From contig JAIRPC010000129.1 of NCBI GenBank assembly GCA_031257215.1, forward strand, positions 1 to 16,396: DNA of 16,396 nucleotides. The letters are read 5' to 3'. Each line of letters opens with the position of its first letter. Within the stretch, counting starts at the first letter, position 1. The DNA is from Eubacteriales Family XIII. Incertae Sedis bacterium (GTDB lineage: Bacteria; Bacillota; Clostridia; Peptostreptococcales; Anaerovoracaceae). Both the position numbers and the translations under genes were made by a program. Shown piece after piece: positions 6,549-14,677 of the stretch. A model generated the notes under the pieces. That model was not told where the DNA came from. It was given only the letters and a program-made list of their open reading frames with translations, and did not search any database.

Positions 6549-7874
6549 CTATTCATACCGCAGTGCGTCTATGGGATCCATTTTCGCGGCTTTGTTTGCC
6601 GGGTAATAACCGAAGAAAAGCCCTATTGCTGTCGAGAACCCGCTTGCCAGCAGTATGGCGAACAACGACGCGCTGGCGGGGAAGCCGAGCAGCGACGCCC
6701 CGAACGCGCCTAGCACGGTTCCGAATATTATCCCGATGATGCCGCCTACAAGACAGATGATTACCGCCTCTGTTATGAACTGTGTGCGGATCTCGCCGTT
6801 GGTTGCGCCGAGCGCTTTCCTTGTCCCAATCTCCCTCGTCCGCTCGGTAATGGATACGAGCATGATGTTCATCACGCCTATCCCGCCCACCAGCAGGGAG
6901 ATGGCGGCAATAGCGGATATCGCGATCTGCAACGTGTCCATCATCTGCGTCATCGTGTCCAGCATGCTGTCCATGCTGAACGCGCTCACCTGATAGTCTT
7001 TGTTCCTCGCGTAGAACACGTCGTTCGTATACGACTCTACCTCTTTTGCGAATGCGGCGGAGTCGCTGCCCGCCTTGGTGACGATAGTCACGCTTTGGCT
7101 GCCGTCATTGCCCGTGATTCTGCCTGCCGTGCTAAGAGGGATGTATACGTTGGTCGAGAGATTGTTGTCCGAGCCTCCGCTCATAGCGCTCGCGTCCATC
7201 ATATCCCTTTTATACCAATACACCCCAATAACCGTGTATGTCCCTGAATGGGTGTCGGTAGACAGGAAAACCTGCTTGCCTAGCGGGCTTGCCGCCCCGA
7301 ACATTTTTGCCGCAAGCTTTTCCGACACCACAGCCACCTTTCGCGAGCCGTCCACATCCCTCTCCCCGATGAAGCGCCCATCCTTCATGTCTATGCCGTT
7401 CGCGCCCGAGTAATCAGCGCTCACGCCGAGAAGCGACAGGTTCGCGTATTTCTTGCCGTCGGTTGCCGAGCCGGAACCCACGGAGTCCGACACGCTGATA
7501 TAATCCACATCGTCCGCGTATTTCTCCCTGATATCGGAAAGCATCGCCGCGCTGATCAGGTCTTTCTCCGTGTAGGGGCTTTCCTCGCCCGCCCCCATCA
7601 TTTGAGCCATCATCTGCTGCCGCATCTGTGCCATATCGCCGCCAGAGCCTGTGCGCTTGTCGTCCTCCTGCCTCTGCTTCAACGAAAGCGTCACGTTGTT
7701 CGTACCCATGTCCTGCATGGTGCTTGTCATATAGCCTGACAGGGAATCGCCCAATGTCATGATCCCTATGACCGCGCCTATGCCTATGATGATGCCGAGC
7801 ATAGTTAACGCGGCGCGCATCTTGTTTGCCGTCAGGCTCGCGAAAGCCAATCTGATATTTTCAGCTATGCTCAT
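6549..7874 (-). CDS. MacB-type ABC transporter permease
   Basis: A 441-residue type VII (MacB/FtsX-like) permease. The N-terminal membrane segment is near 22-42 ('LTMLGIIIGIGAVIGIMTLG'). A large extracytoplasmic MacB-core domain spans about 45-310, and three C-terminal segments lie at about 315-341, 370-392 and 402-424. The cytosolic coupling motif 'SITERTREIGTRKALGA' (341-357) and the terminal 'DPIDALRYE' are family hallmarks. Such pumps transmit ATP-driven movements to the outside (mechanotransmission) and export peptides, antibiotics or lipids. A methionine-rich stretch at 81-93 (six Met in 13) is unusual. The start ATG overlaps the ATPase stop by 4 bp (ATGA), so the two are coupled. Confidence 0.96.
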   Translation of the reverse strand: MSIAENIRLAFASLTANKMRAALTMLGIIIGIGAVIGIMTLGDSLSGYMTSTMQDMGTNNVTLSLKQRQEDDKRTGSGGDMAQMRQQMMAQMMGAGEESPYTEKDLISAAMLSDIREKYADDVDYISVSDSVGSGSATDGKKYANLSLLGVSADYSGANGIDMKDGRFIGERDVDGSRKVAVVSEKLAAKMFGAASPLGKQVFLSTDTHSGTYTVIGVYWYKRDMMDASAMSGGSDNNLSTNVYIPLSTAGRITGNDGSQSVTIVTKAGSDSAAFAKEVESYTNDVFYARNKDYQVSAFSMDSMLDTMTQMMDTLQIAISAIAAISLLVGGIGVMNIMLVSITERTREIGTRKALGATNGEIRTQFITEAVIICLVGGIIGIIFGTVLGAFGASLLGFPASASLFAILLASGFSTAIGLFFGYYPANKAAKMDPIDALRYE

Positions 7875-8584
7875 GCGGCGCGCCCCCCTTTCCCGCTCCC
7901 CGCGCGTTCGCTGACGATCTCGCCGTCGCGCAGGGCGATAATCCGCTGGGTTTCCTCCGCAAGCTCGTTGCTGTGCGTGATCAGCACGATAGTTTTGCCC
8001 TCGTCCTCGTGTAGCCTGTGGAAGATGTCCATGACGAGATGCCCCGTGTTGGTGTCCAGCGCGCCCGTAGGCTCGTCGGCTAGGATGATGGCGGGGTCGT
8101 TCGCCACGGCGCGGGCGATGGCTACGCGCTGTTTCTGCCCGCCCGAAAGCTCGTTCGGCTGGTGCGTCATCCGATCTCCCATGCCCACGAGCCGCAACAG
8201 CTCCTTTGCCCGCTCCGTGCGCTTTTGGTAGGGCAGCTTCGCGTATGTCATGGGCAGCTCCACGTTGCGCAGCGCGTTCATGCGCGGTATGAGATTGAAC
8301 GTCTGGAACACGAAGCCGATCTTTTTGTTCCGCACCCTTGAAAGCTCCTGGTCGCGTTCCTGCCCGACGTCCAGCCCATCCAGAAAATACTGCCCCTCCG
8401 TTGGCTTGTCCAGGGCGCCGATGATGTTCATCAGCGTGCTTTTGCCTGAGCCCGACTCGCCTATGATGGACACGAACTCCCCTTTTTTGATATCGATATC
8501 TATCCCGTTGAGCGCCCGAAACTCATTCGGATGCCCCACGAAGTAGCTCTTGGCAATGCCTTTCAGCCTGATAATATTCTGCAC
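7871..8584 (-). CDS. MacB-type ABC transporter ATP-binding protein
   Basis: A 237-residue LolD/MacB-type ATPase. The Walker A motif GESGSGKST spans 42-50, the Q-loop glutamine is near 94 ('FVFQTFNLIP'), the signature LSGGQ is at 146-150, Walker B 'IILADE' at 166-171, the D-loop 'GALD' follows, and the switch histidine is near 204 ('ITHSNE'). All catalytic residues are present. It forms a dimer under the permease encoded next. The start is GTG with AAGGAGGG four bases upstream. It follows the adaptor gene by a 46-bp gap that contains no visible promoter. Confidence 0.96.
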   Translation of the reverse strand: MQNIIRLKGIAKSYFVGHPNEFRALNGIDIDIKKGEFVSIIGESGSGKSTLMNIIGALDKPTEGQYFLDGLDVGQERDQELSRVRNKKIGFVFQTFNLIPRMNALRNVELPMTYAKLPYQKRTERAKELLRLVGMGDRMTHQPNELSGGQKQRVAIARAVANDPAIILADEPTGALDTNTGHLVMDIFHRLHEDEGKTIVLITHSNELAEETQRIIALRDGEIVSERAGSGKGGRAA

Positions 8585-8630
8585 CTGTCCCTCCTTATGG
8601 AATCAATGATCAGTCATGAATAATTAACTG

Positions 8631-10028
8631 TCAATTGTTCTCGAACTGGGCCAACGGGTCTGCCGCCTCATCTGTAACAATTCCCTCTGGGTCTATCAAC
8701 ACAGGCAGGCCGCTTGTCAGGCCGTCGCCGGATATCTCCACATAATAGTCGGTTTCAAGCCCTGTCGCAACGACGATCTCGCGGCGGCTTTCCTCTGGCG
8801 CGGCGTTATCGCCGCCCTCGCCGCTGCCATCCGAATTTTCCCCGCCGCCCTGTTTTACGTAGATGACAGGCTCGCCTTTCGCATTGCTGCCAAGTGCGCC
8901 GTATGGGACTGCAAACACGCCGGCCCTGCTGTCACTCACGATATTCAGCTTTGCGGACATGCCGCTTTTCAGTGCGCCAAGCTCCGATTTCACTCTGACA
9001 GTGATGGTGAAGTCGCCGCTCTCATCGGATGCCACCGCCGATATCTTTTCGATTTCGCCGTCCCATTCCGCGTTCTGTATAGCGTCGGAAACGATATGCA
9101 CCCGAAGCCCTGTTTTGAGAAGCGAGGCGTCATACTCCGGTATCAGCGCGTCTACTTGCAGATGGCCTATGTCGTCAATGACGAACATCGGCGCTTCCAT
9201 GCTCGGATATTCGCCCTCTTTCGCGTGTACGCTCGTGACCGTGCCGCTGATCGGCGCCCTGACCTTGGCATCGTCCTTCTGTTTGAGATAGGCATCCAAC
9301 TGCCCTTGCAGCGCCGATGTCTGGTCCATCAGCTTCTGGCTTTTGAGCGCATCCTGTGCGCTCTTTATCGCGGATCTGTCGGTGCGCAGTGTCGCGTCCC
9401 TAGTGGAAACCGCCGCGTCATAGGCCGCCTGCAATGAGGCCGTTCCCGTGCCGCTCTGTGCCGCGCCCGCGGTTTTTTCCTGGGGTAGGGTGGCTTCGGG
9501 CAGCGCGGCACTGCCCGAAGCCCCTTTCTTTTTAGCCTCGCCGAGCGCTTTCTTGGCTTTCTTGACCTCCGCGTTCAGACGCTTCTTGTCGTAGCTGTAT
9601 TGGCTCTGCGCGTCCTTGACGCGGCGGCTTGCCTGGGCAACGCTCTCGCTGTGCTGTGATATCGCGGAGTCAAGGCTATCCCTTGTGGCCGAAATATTCA
9701 GATCCAATAACTCTGTATCCATAACACAGAGAACGTCGCCTTTCTTCACCGCTTGCCCCTCTGACACCTTGACGGAGGCTATTTGGCTCGACACATTTCC
9801 TACCACAACATTGCGGCTGTCCACCCCGTGGACAGTCCCTTTGGCGGTAACCACCTGTTCCAGATCCATCCGTTCTAGCGGCTGTGTGCTGGCGCTGTCC
9901 TGTACGGCGGAGCTGTCCTTGCCTGACGGCAGAATAACCGCCAACGCGATAACTATGGCCGCGGCGACAACGATAATGACGGCGGCCTGTTTTCGGCGGC
10001 TGCCCTTCACAGTAGATTCATTGTTCAT
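8631..10028 (-). CDS. RND/HlyD-type efflux adaptor subunit (MacA-like)
   Basis: A 465-residue membrane-anchored adaptor. Numbered from the chosen start: a single N-terminal membrane helix (about 15-33), half of a lipoyl/barrel-sandwich domain (about 62-104), a long helical hairpin of two charged alanine-rich stretches (about 106-170 and 198-252) joined by a low-complexity linker, the second lipoyl half ('VRAPISGTVTSVHAKEGEY', near 256-274), then beta-barrel and membrane-proximal domains. In Gram-positives such proteins sit outside the membrane beside MacB-type permeases. I choose ATG 10028 over an upstream TTG at 10049 because the SD GAGGAG (10035-10040 on this strand) lies six bases before the ATG. 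A Gly/Asn/Glu-rich insert lies near the C-terminus. Confidence 0.94.
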   Translation of the reverse strand: MNNESTVKGSRRKQAAVIIVVAAAIVIALAVILPSGKDSSAVQDSASTQPLERMDLEQVVTAKGTVHGVDSRNVVVGNVSSQIASVKVSEGQAVKKGDVLCVMDTELLDLNISATRDSLDSAISQHSESVAQASRRVKDAQSQYSYDKKRLNAEVKKAKKALGEAKKKGASGSAALPEATLPQEKTAGAAQSGTGTASLQAAYDAAVSTRDATLRTDRSAIKSAQDALKSQKLMDQTSALQGQLDAYLKQKDDAKVRAPISGTVTSVHAKEGEYPSMEAPMFVIDDIGHLQVDALIPEYDASLLKTGLRVHIVSDAIQNAEWDGEIEKISAVASDESGDFTITVRVKSELGALKSGMSAKLNIVSDSRAGVFAVPYGALGSNAKGEPVIYVKQGGGENSDGSGEGGDNAAPEESRREIVVATGLETDYYVEISGDGLTSGLPVLIDPEGIVTDEAADPLAQFENN

Positions 10029-10076
10029 GTTATTCTCCTCTTCTCTCAATGGGCGGATTGCTGTATTTGCGAATAA

Positions 10077-10649
10077 TTAATTGTTTGTCCGCGCGCCCAG
10101 CACGCGCAGTATCAGCGACATTCCGTTTTTCTCTTTATCGGGGTGTTCGCAGTGGAGGCCCATAATGCCCTTGGCTCCTTGCAGTATGAACACGGCTGCC
10201 ATTTCAGGGTCGTCGCAGTCCCACGAGCCGTCCTCGTTGCCCCGCGCTATCAGCTGCGCCAGCACGGGCGTCACCGAATAGAAAAGCTTCCCGTTCACAT
10301 AGTTCATGACGCCGGGGTCTTCGATCAATGCTTCGAACAGCTTGCTGAATTGATCGAAGTCCTTTTCCTGATTGAAAAGGATATGCAGGCAGTCCAGAGC
10401 GCTGCCGTCGTGCGCTTCTATCAGCGCGTAGGTTTTGTCGAGCTGTTCCGTCGCAATCTGGTCAACTACCGCGTAGAGCAGATCCGTTTTGGATTTGAAA
10501 TAATGGTAAATCAGCCCGTGCGCGATATTCAGCTCTTTGGCTATGTCCCCGATTGCAGTCTTTTCAAACCCGCTTTCAATAAAATGCTTCCGCGCAGCGT
10601 CAACGATCTCCTGCCGGCGTTCCTCTACCTGTTTCGTAATCCGTGCCAT
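10077..10649 (-). CDS. TetR/AcrR family transcriptional regulator
   Basis: A 190-residue repressor. The N-terminal helix-turn-helix is classical: 'EIVDAARKHFIESGFEKTA' by content (14-32), 'IGDIAKELNIAHGLIYHYFKSK' by content (33-54) and 'DLLYAVVD'. The C-terminal half is a helical ligand and dimer domain that cannot be assigned to a ligand. AAGGAG is spaced eight bases from the ATG. It is first in the minus-strand operon with adaptor, ATPase and permease, so it probably senses a pump substrate. A perfect palindrome overlapping its own promoter is the likely operator, implying autoregulation of the whole operon. Confidence 0.95.
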   Translation of the reverse strand: MARITKQVEERRQEIVDAARKHFIESGFEKTAIGDIAKELNIAHGLIYHYFKSKTDLLYAVVDQIATEQLDKTYALIEAHDGSALDCLHILFNQEKDFDQFSKLFEALIEDPGVMNYVNGKLFYSVTPVLAQLIARGNEDGSWDCDDPEMAAVFILQGAKGIMGLHCEHPDKEKNGMSLILRVLGARTNN

Positions 10650-10692
10650 ATCATGCGCTCCTTTTCTCCGATGTTTTGTAGCTGTTTATATG

Positions 10693-10721
10693 AGTATATC
10701 ATTATGACTGAATTCAGTCAA
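10693..10721 (-). promoter_or_regulatory. Promoter of the tetR-efflux operon
   Basis: On the minus strand, TTGACT (10721-10716) and TATACT (10698-10693) are separated by exactly 17 bp. This is a strong pair, giving a leader of about 37 nt before tetR. Confidence 0.85.
10705..10720. promoter_or_regulatory. Probable TetR operator, perfect 16-bp palindrome
   Basis: TGACTGAATTCAGTCA is a perfect palindrome that covers five bases of the -35 element and most of the spacer. Position, length and symmetry fit a TetR-family dimer blocking RNA polymerase. Confidence 0.8.
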
Positions 10722-10843
10722 TAGGTTTTTTGACTTTTTTTTCTGGCGGCGGTATATGGGTCGCGGCGGAGTTTGCGGCGGCACGCAATGCGAGGCCTAC
10801 CTGATACCTGATGCTGGTTCTGTGATGCGTCATGAAAAATTTG

Positions 10844-10872
10844 TTGACACATTTTATCGCTGGGTATACAAT
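10844..10872 (+). promoter_or_regulatory. Promoter of the secreted FN3 protein gene
   Basis: TTGACA (10844-10849) and TACAAT (10867-10872) are separated by 17 bp, giving a leader of roughly 70 nt. The gap upstream (10722-10843), between this promoter and the divergent tetR promoter, shows no further feature. Confidence 0.75.
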
Positions 10873-10950
10873 TTTATTCATGTTAGAAGTAAGGATGATT
10901 CATTCAATGCTTGATTCTTCGCATATCCGAATGCAGACTCAGGAGGGCAT

Positions 10951-12063
10951 ATGAAAAAGATTCGCTTATCGGCACTATCGGCTTTTGTTGTTGTGGCGCT
11001 TGTATTCGCATGTGCGCCATCGCCATGCAAAACTTTTGCGCAAGGCTATATGGGTGGGCAATCGTCGGTGTCGGCCGCCGTGTCCGCCCCGACTTTCCCG
11101 CACGTGAAGCGCGTGTCCAGCACGTCGCTGAACCTGAACTGGAAGAAAGCTGCGGGCGCTTCTGGATACGAGGTCTACCGCTATGACGGCAAGAAGCACA
11201 AATACGCCAAGGTGAAAACGATAAAGAAGGCGGCGGCTGTCAGGTGGACGGACAGGAAGCTGAAAACTGGCAAGAAATACACGTACAAGGTCAGGGCATT
11301 CATAAAAAAGGGCAAGAAGAAAAAATACAGCGCGTTCACCTACGCGGTCAGTGCCGTTCCGTACAGGAAAAACGCCAAGGTGGTAAATGCCGGCGAAGTC
11401 CGCGGGTACGACGGCGTGCAGGTGTATATGGGCGAGTCGAAAAAATACTGGCTTGACTCGTACTGGGCGGAGCCCAGCTATTACGGCACGGCGAAGAAGA
11501 AGCGCGTGGTGGACGAGAAGCTTCGCATCCTCATGGATGCCAACGCCTATGTTGGGTTGAAGAGGAATGTCATAACAGGCAAAAAAGAAGGCGGATGCAA
11601 CGCCTATGTAGTGGCGCACAACGGAAACGTGAAGAAAGTCCGGATAGACGTGCTGAACTATGCCAACCCACCCGAATGGAGCAATCTGGACAAAGTCGAT
11701 TCCACCGCGCTGTATATGCTCACGACGCAGAAGACCGACCTTGCGGCGGTGGTTTCATATCTCGCCGAGCACAACACGACACCTGGCGCGATATACTACT
11801 ATGGAATTGACGAAAAAATATTTTCAAATGACTCAAACATATATATTGCCCCCATCCGAGAACAGCTTGACAGGCTATTGCTTGATTGCCCGAAAAGCCT
11901 TGATATATATGTCGATTATTCGACAATAAAATTGGTGGCCTATTTTGATACGGTGCAGACAACCTTGACATATTACATAGACCAAGACCATGATGCAGAG
12001 AAAATGTCGCCAAGCATTAAGATCGCCCCGCACTGGTTCTACGATAAATTCATTGGTAAATAA
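10951..12063 (+). CDS. Secreted protein with a fibronectin type III domain
   Basis: A 370-residue exported protein. Residues 1-30 form a signal peptide: basic start, hydrophobic core 'LSAFVVVALVFA', and a possible signal peptidase I site after TFA at 30. A lipid-anchor cysteine at 21 is possible, but its lipobox (LVFAC) is poor. Residues about 46-138 are an FN3 domain ('VSSTSLNLNWKKAAGASGYE' by content, 'YEVYR', 'KKYTYKVRAF'). It is very lysine rich, a style frequent in anaerobic Firmicutes surface proteins. The C-terminal part (about 145-370) is rich in Tyr and Asp, and I do not recognise it. AGGAGGG lies immediately before the ATG. The last 260 bp are AT-richer than the rest. It is monocistronic by context: its own promoter, and a 152-bp gap after it. 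Confidence 0.85.
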   Translation: MKKIRLSALSAFVVVALVFACAPSPCKTFAQGYMGGQSSVSAAVSAPTFPHVKRVSSTSLNLNWKKAAGASGYEVYRYDGKKHKYAKVKTIKKAAAVRWTDRKLKTGKKYTYKVRAFIKKGKKKKYSAFTYAVSAVPYRKNAKVVNAGEVRGYDGVQVYMGESKKYWLDSYWAEPSYYGTAKKKRVVDEKLRILMDANAYVGLKRNVITGKKEGGCNAYVVAHNGNVKKVRIDVLNYANPPEWSNLDKVDSTALYMLTTQKTDLAAVVSYLAEHNTTPGAIYYYGIDEKIFSNDSNIYIAPIREQLDRLLLDCPKSLDIYVDYSTIKLVAYFDTVQTTLTYYIDQDHDAEKMSPSIKIAPHWFYDKFIGK

Positions 12064-12215
12064 TTTGGTTATGTTAGTGGTTGGCGCAGGCTTTGTCGTC
12101 CCCGAAAGCATCAAGGGCTGTGGCTGAATTACAAAATTGTTACAGCTGATTATAGTTTATGTTACATTGCCGTTTCTTGGTTGCGTCTATTGCTGTTACG
12201 TTGTAAAGTTATGGT

Positions 12216-13202
12216 ATGAAACGTTTGACAATGGTGCTGCTTGTCGCTTTTGTGGCGGCGGCGGTCGGTCTTTATCTGTATCTGGTTGCCTTCCCAAAAT
12301 TGGAGGGGTTGACGGAAAAAACCATCGTGCTGGAAATCGGCGAGCTGCCCGTGCTTGACAGCGCGGAGGTGCTTGTGGTTCGCAACGAAACGCTCTATGG
12401 CGCGAAGGCCGGCGGAACGGTCACATACGAGCAGGCCGAGGGGACCAAGGTGCGCAAGGGCGTGAAGCTCATCACGGTGGAGCCGGGGGGGACGGTCGCC
12501 ACTGACGCCGCCATAGACGCGGTGCGGGAGCGCGCGGGAAAGGCAATGAAGCAGACCGGCACATATAGGGCCAAGACAACGGCGGTCGTGAGCTATTATT
12601 CGGACGGGTGCGAGAAGCTGGTCACCGCCAAGAACATCGCTTCCATAACAAGGGGCGGCATGGAGGCCTTGCCGACGGAGGGCGTGCCGCTAGGCAGGGA
12701 CGCGGTGGACGCGGGCGACCCCGTCTACAAGCTGACTGACAACAACGACTGGTACATGGTCTACTGGACGAAAGTGCCGAGCGACATGGAGCGCTACGCC
12801 ACGGGCGCATCGGTCACCGTGGCCATTGGGGACGCGTCAGTCGGGGCCAAGGTGGCGGGCGCGGTGCGCGAGGGCGCGGATCTGAAAGTGACCCTGCGCT
12901 CGGATATGTACTATGAGGCTCTGGCGCGCGTCAGGCGGGTGGCCGCGAATATCGAGTTCGCGAAGTACAACGGCCTGGTTGCCGACAAGGCCTGCATCTC
13001 CCAGCGGGACGGAGCGGACGGCGTTTTTGTGAAACAGCGTGGCGGCAGCTACAAATGGGTGCCGGTCAAGATTCTGAACAACGCGGGCGAGAAATGCACG
13101 CTTGCGACGGACAAATTTTTGGACGGCGGCGGCAACGAGGTAAAAACAGTGGACAATTTTGATGAAGTGCTTGCAAATCCGACGGAAGCGGGGTATAAAT
13201 GA
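12216..13202 (+). CDS. Membrane-anchored HlyD-like (efflux adaptor-like) protein of the division cluster
   Basis: A 328-residue protein with one N-terminal membrane helix (about 5-26) and an extracytoplasmic body. Residues 51-90 ('VLVVRNETLYGAKAGGTVTY', then 'EGTKVRKGVKLITVEPG') look like one half of a barrel-sandwich domain. A short helix (about 96-115) follows, then the second half (122-172), a beta-barrel (178-250), and the adaptor-like end 'GLVADKACISQRDGADGVFV' (253-272). The hairpin is far shorter than in true efflux adaptors and no transporter lies beside it. Similar proteins are, from memory, found next to yggS/sepF in other Clostridia. The ATG has no clear Shine-Dalgarno; ATG 12231 is an alternative start. 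It is separated from yggS by 3 bp. Confidence 0.7.
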   Translation: MKRLTMVLLVAFVAAAVGLYLYLVAFPKLEGLTEKTIVLEIGELPVLDSAEVLVVRNETLYGAKAGGTVTYEQAEGTKVRKGVKLITVEPGGTVATDAAIDAVRERAGKAMKQTGTYRAKTTAVVSYYSDGCEKLVTAKNIASITRGGMEALPTEGVPLGRDAVDAGDPVYKLTDNNDWYMVYWTKVPSDMERYATGASVTVAIGDASVGAKVAGAVREGADLKVTLRSDMYYEALARVRRVAANIEFAKYNGLVADKACISQRDGADGVFVKQRGGSYKWVPVKILNNAGEKCTLATDKFLDGGGNEVKTVDNFDEVLANPTEAGYK

Positions 13203-13205
13203 TAT

Positions 13206-13946
13206 ATGGAAACTAGCGCTGAGATGATTTCAAAAAACCTGGCTGCCGTTAGGGAGCGCATTGCAGATGCCGCGGCGCGGTCGGGGCGCGGCGCGGGCGA
13301 TATTACGCTCGTGGCCGTTTCAAAGACGCGCACTACGGACGAGATACAGGCGGCTGTGGAAGCGGGGGCGCTGGACCTTGGCGAGAACAAGGTGCAGGAA
13401 ATAACAGACAAATACGATATACTGCGGATGTTCACAGAAAATTCATCAAAAAAGCGCAATATAAAGTGGCATATGATTGGACATCTTCAACGAAATAAGG
13501 TAAAATATGTCGTAGATAAGGTTGGACTGATTCATTCTGTCGACAGTTTTAGGCTGGCAGAGGAGATTGACCGCAGGGCAGGCGCCGCCGAGGTTGTTAT
13601 GGAGGTTCTGTTACAGGTCAATCCTGCGGGAGAGGACAGCAAGTTCGGCGTGGCATCAGATGATGTTCTCAGGCTAGCCGCAGAGGTCGTAGAGAATTGC
13701 CGCAATATAAGGGTCAAGGGGCTGATGACCATAGTCCCCATCTCGGACGACCCGAACGAGGTGCGTAAATATTTCAGCGAGATGAAGCTGTTATATGATA
13801 AGATAGGACGCGAAGCCGCATGTGAAAGGCTCGATTTCGAATGGCTTTCCATGGGCATGACACATGATTTCGAGGTCGCTATCGAGGAAGGCGCCAATAT
13901 GGTCAGGGTTGGCACGGGCATTTTCGGACCGAGATCCTATGCCTAG
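13206..13946 (+). CDS. yggS: YggS/YlmE family pyridoxal phosphate homeostasis protein
   Basis: A 246-residue PLP-binding TIM-barrel protein. The Schiff-base lysine is in 'LVAVSK' (Lys40). Other marks are 'LGENKVQE' (58-65), 'WHMIGHLQRNK' (88-98), 'IHSVDS' (109-114), 'QVNPAGEDSKFGV' (137-149), 'GLMTI' (172-176) and the phosphate-binding end 'LSMGMTHDFEVAIEEGANMV' (214-233) followed by 'RVGTGIFGPR'. In the catalytic-site motif a Thr sits where Ser is more usual. The protein buffers cellular PLP rather than catalysing a reaction. Clustering with sepF and yggT is typical of Gram-positive bacteria. It starts 3 bp after the HlyD-like stop, indicating coupling. Confidence 0.97.
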   Translation: METSAEMISKNLAAVRERIADAAARSGRGAGDITLVAVSKTRTTDEIQAAVEAGALDLGENKVQEITDKYDILRMFTENSSKKRNIKWHMIGHLQRNKVKYVVDKVGLIHSVDSFRLAEEIDRRAGAAEVVMEVLLQVNPAGEDSKFGVASDDVLRLAAEVVENCRNIRVKGLMTIVPISDDPNEVRKYFSEMKLLYDKIGREAACERLDFEWLSMGMTHDFEVAIEEGANMVRVGTGIFGPRSYA

Positions 13947-13993
13947 CGCCCGCGGCCAAGAAGGAACTACAATGAATTATGGAGGATTGTTAA

Positions 13994-14599
13994 ATGTCTT
14001 TGTTCGATAAAATAAAGGTTTTGGCAGGAGTAGACGATGACGTGTTCGATGAACGGGACTACCTGGACGAAGAACCCATCCAGCCGAAGCCTGGCTCATC
14101 CAGCGGCTACGGGCTGCCCGAGAGGAACACGGGCACCGATGGCGGCTTCCGCAGCAGGGAGCCGGTGTACAGGGACAGAGACGTAGATCGGGAGAGGGAA
14201 TGGGATCCGCCGCATTCTTACAGGAACAGCACAACAGGGCAGAGCAGCAACAGGAGGGGCAACGTGGTAGAGATGTCATCCTCAAACACTCTGAGGGCGT
14301 TGACGAGGCAGTTCAATATAGTAGTCGTAGAGCCAAAGATATTCGAGGAAAGCACGAAGCTTGTGGACAACCTCAAATCCCGCAAGCCCGTTATCATCAA
14401 CCTGGAAAAGGTCGAAACGGACACGGCGAGAAAGATATTCGATTTTATGAGCGGCGCGACCTACGCGCTGTCGGGCAATATGCAGAAGATAACGAACAAC
14501 ATCTTCGTGTTCATGCCCGAAAACGTGAGCGTGTCAACCAGCCCCGACCATGACGGCATGACGTTCGGCGCGCCGGGCGGCAATCCGTGGAACAGGTAG
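13994..14599 (+). CDS. sepF: Cell division protein SepF
   Basis: A 201-residue FtsZ-binding protein that anchors the Z-ring to the membrane and bundles FtsZ. The N-terminal 'MSLFDKIKVLAGV' (1-13) is the amphipathic membrane-binding helix. Residues 14-95 are a charged disordered linker rich in Arg, Asp and Ser. The conserved SepF domain covers about 106-182: 'VVVEPKIFEESTKLVDNLKS' by content, 'RKPVIINLEKV' (130-140), 'ARKIFDFMSGATYAL' (145-159), 'NNIFVFMPENV' (168-178). GGAGG (13981-13985) is spaced eight bases from the ATG. The linker is longer than that of the B. subtilis protein, but the family varies here. Confidence 0.97.
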   Translation: MSLFDKIKVLAGVDDDVFDERDYLDEEPIQPKPGSSSGYGLPERNTGTDGGFRSREPVYRDRDVDREREWDPPHSYRNSTTGQSSNRRGNVVEMSSSNTLRALTRQFNIVVVEPKIFEESTKLVDNLKSRKPVIINLEKVETDTARKIFDFMSGATYALSGNMQKITNNIFVFMPENVSVSTSPDHDGMTFGAPGGNPWNR

Positions 14600-14677
14600 C
14601 CGCGGCGGAGGTTTTGCCAGGTCTGCGGCTGTGAATGGCAGTGGCGGCAAGTGCGGCGCGAGGGGCGATAATTAGCG

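Noticed and set aside
8604..8620. Second TetR operator half-site (TCAGTCAT) before the ATPase gene
   Set aside because: It shares only eight bases with the 16-bp palindrome, has no symmetric partner and no promoter beside it; chance is enough.
12064..12215. Promoter for the division cluster (TTACAG/TACATT and TTGCGT/TAAAGT pairs)
   Set aside because: The spacings are acceptable but the -35 matches are too poor to support a call; nothing else is visible in this 152-bp gap.
13972..14007. Short ORF starting at ATG 13972 across the sepF ribosome site
   Set aside because: It has only 11 codons, no ribosome site of its own, and overlaps the sepF start in another frame.
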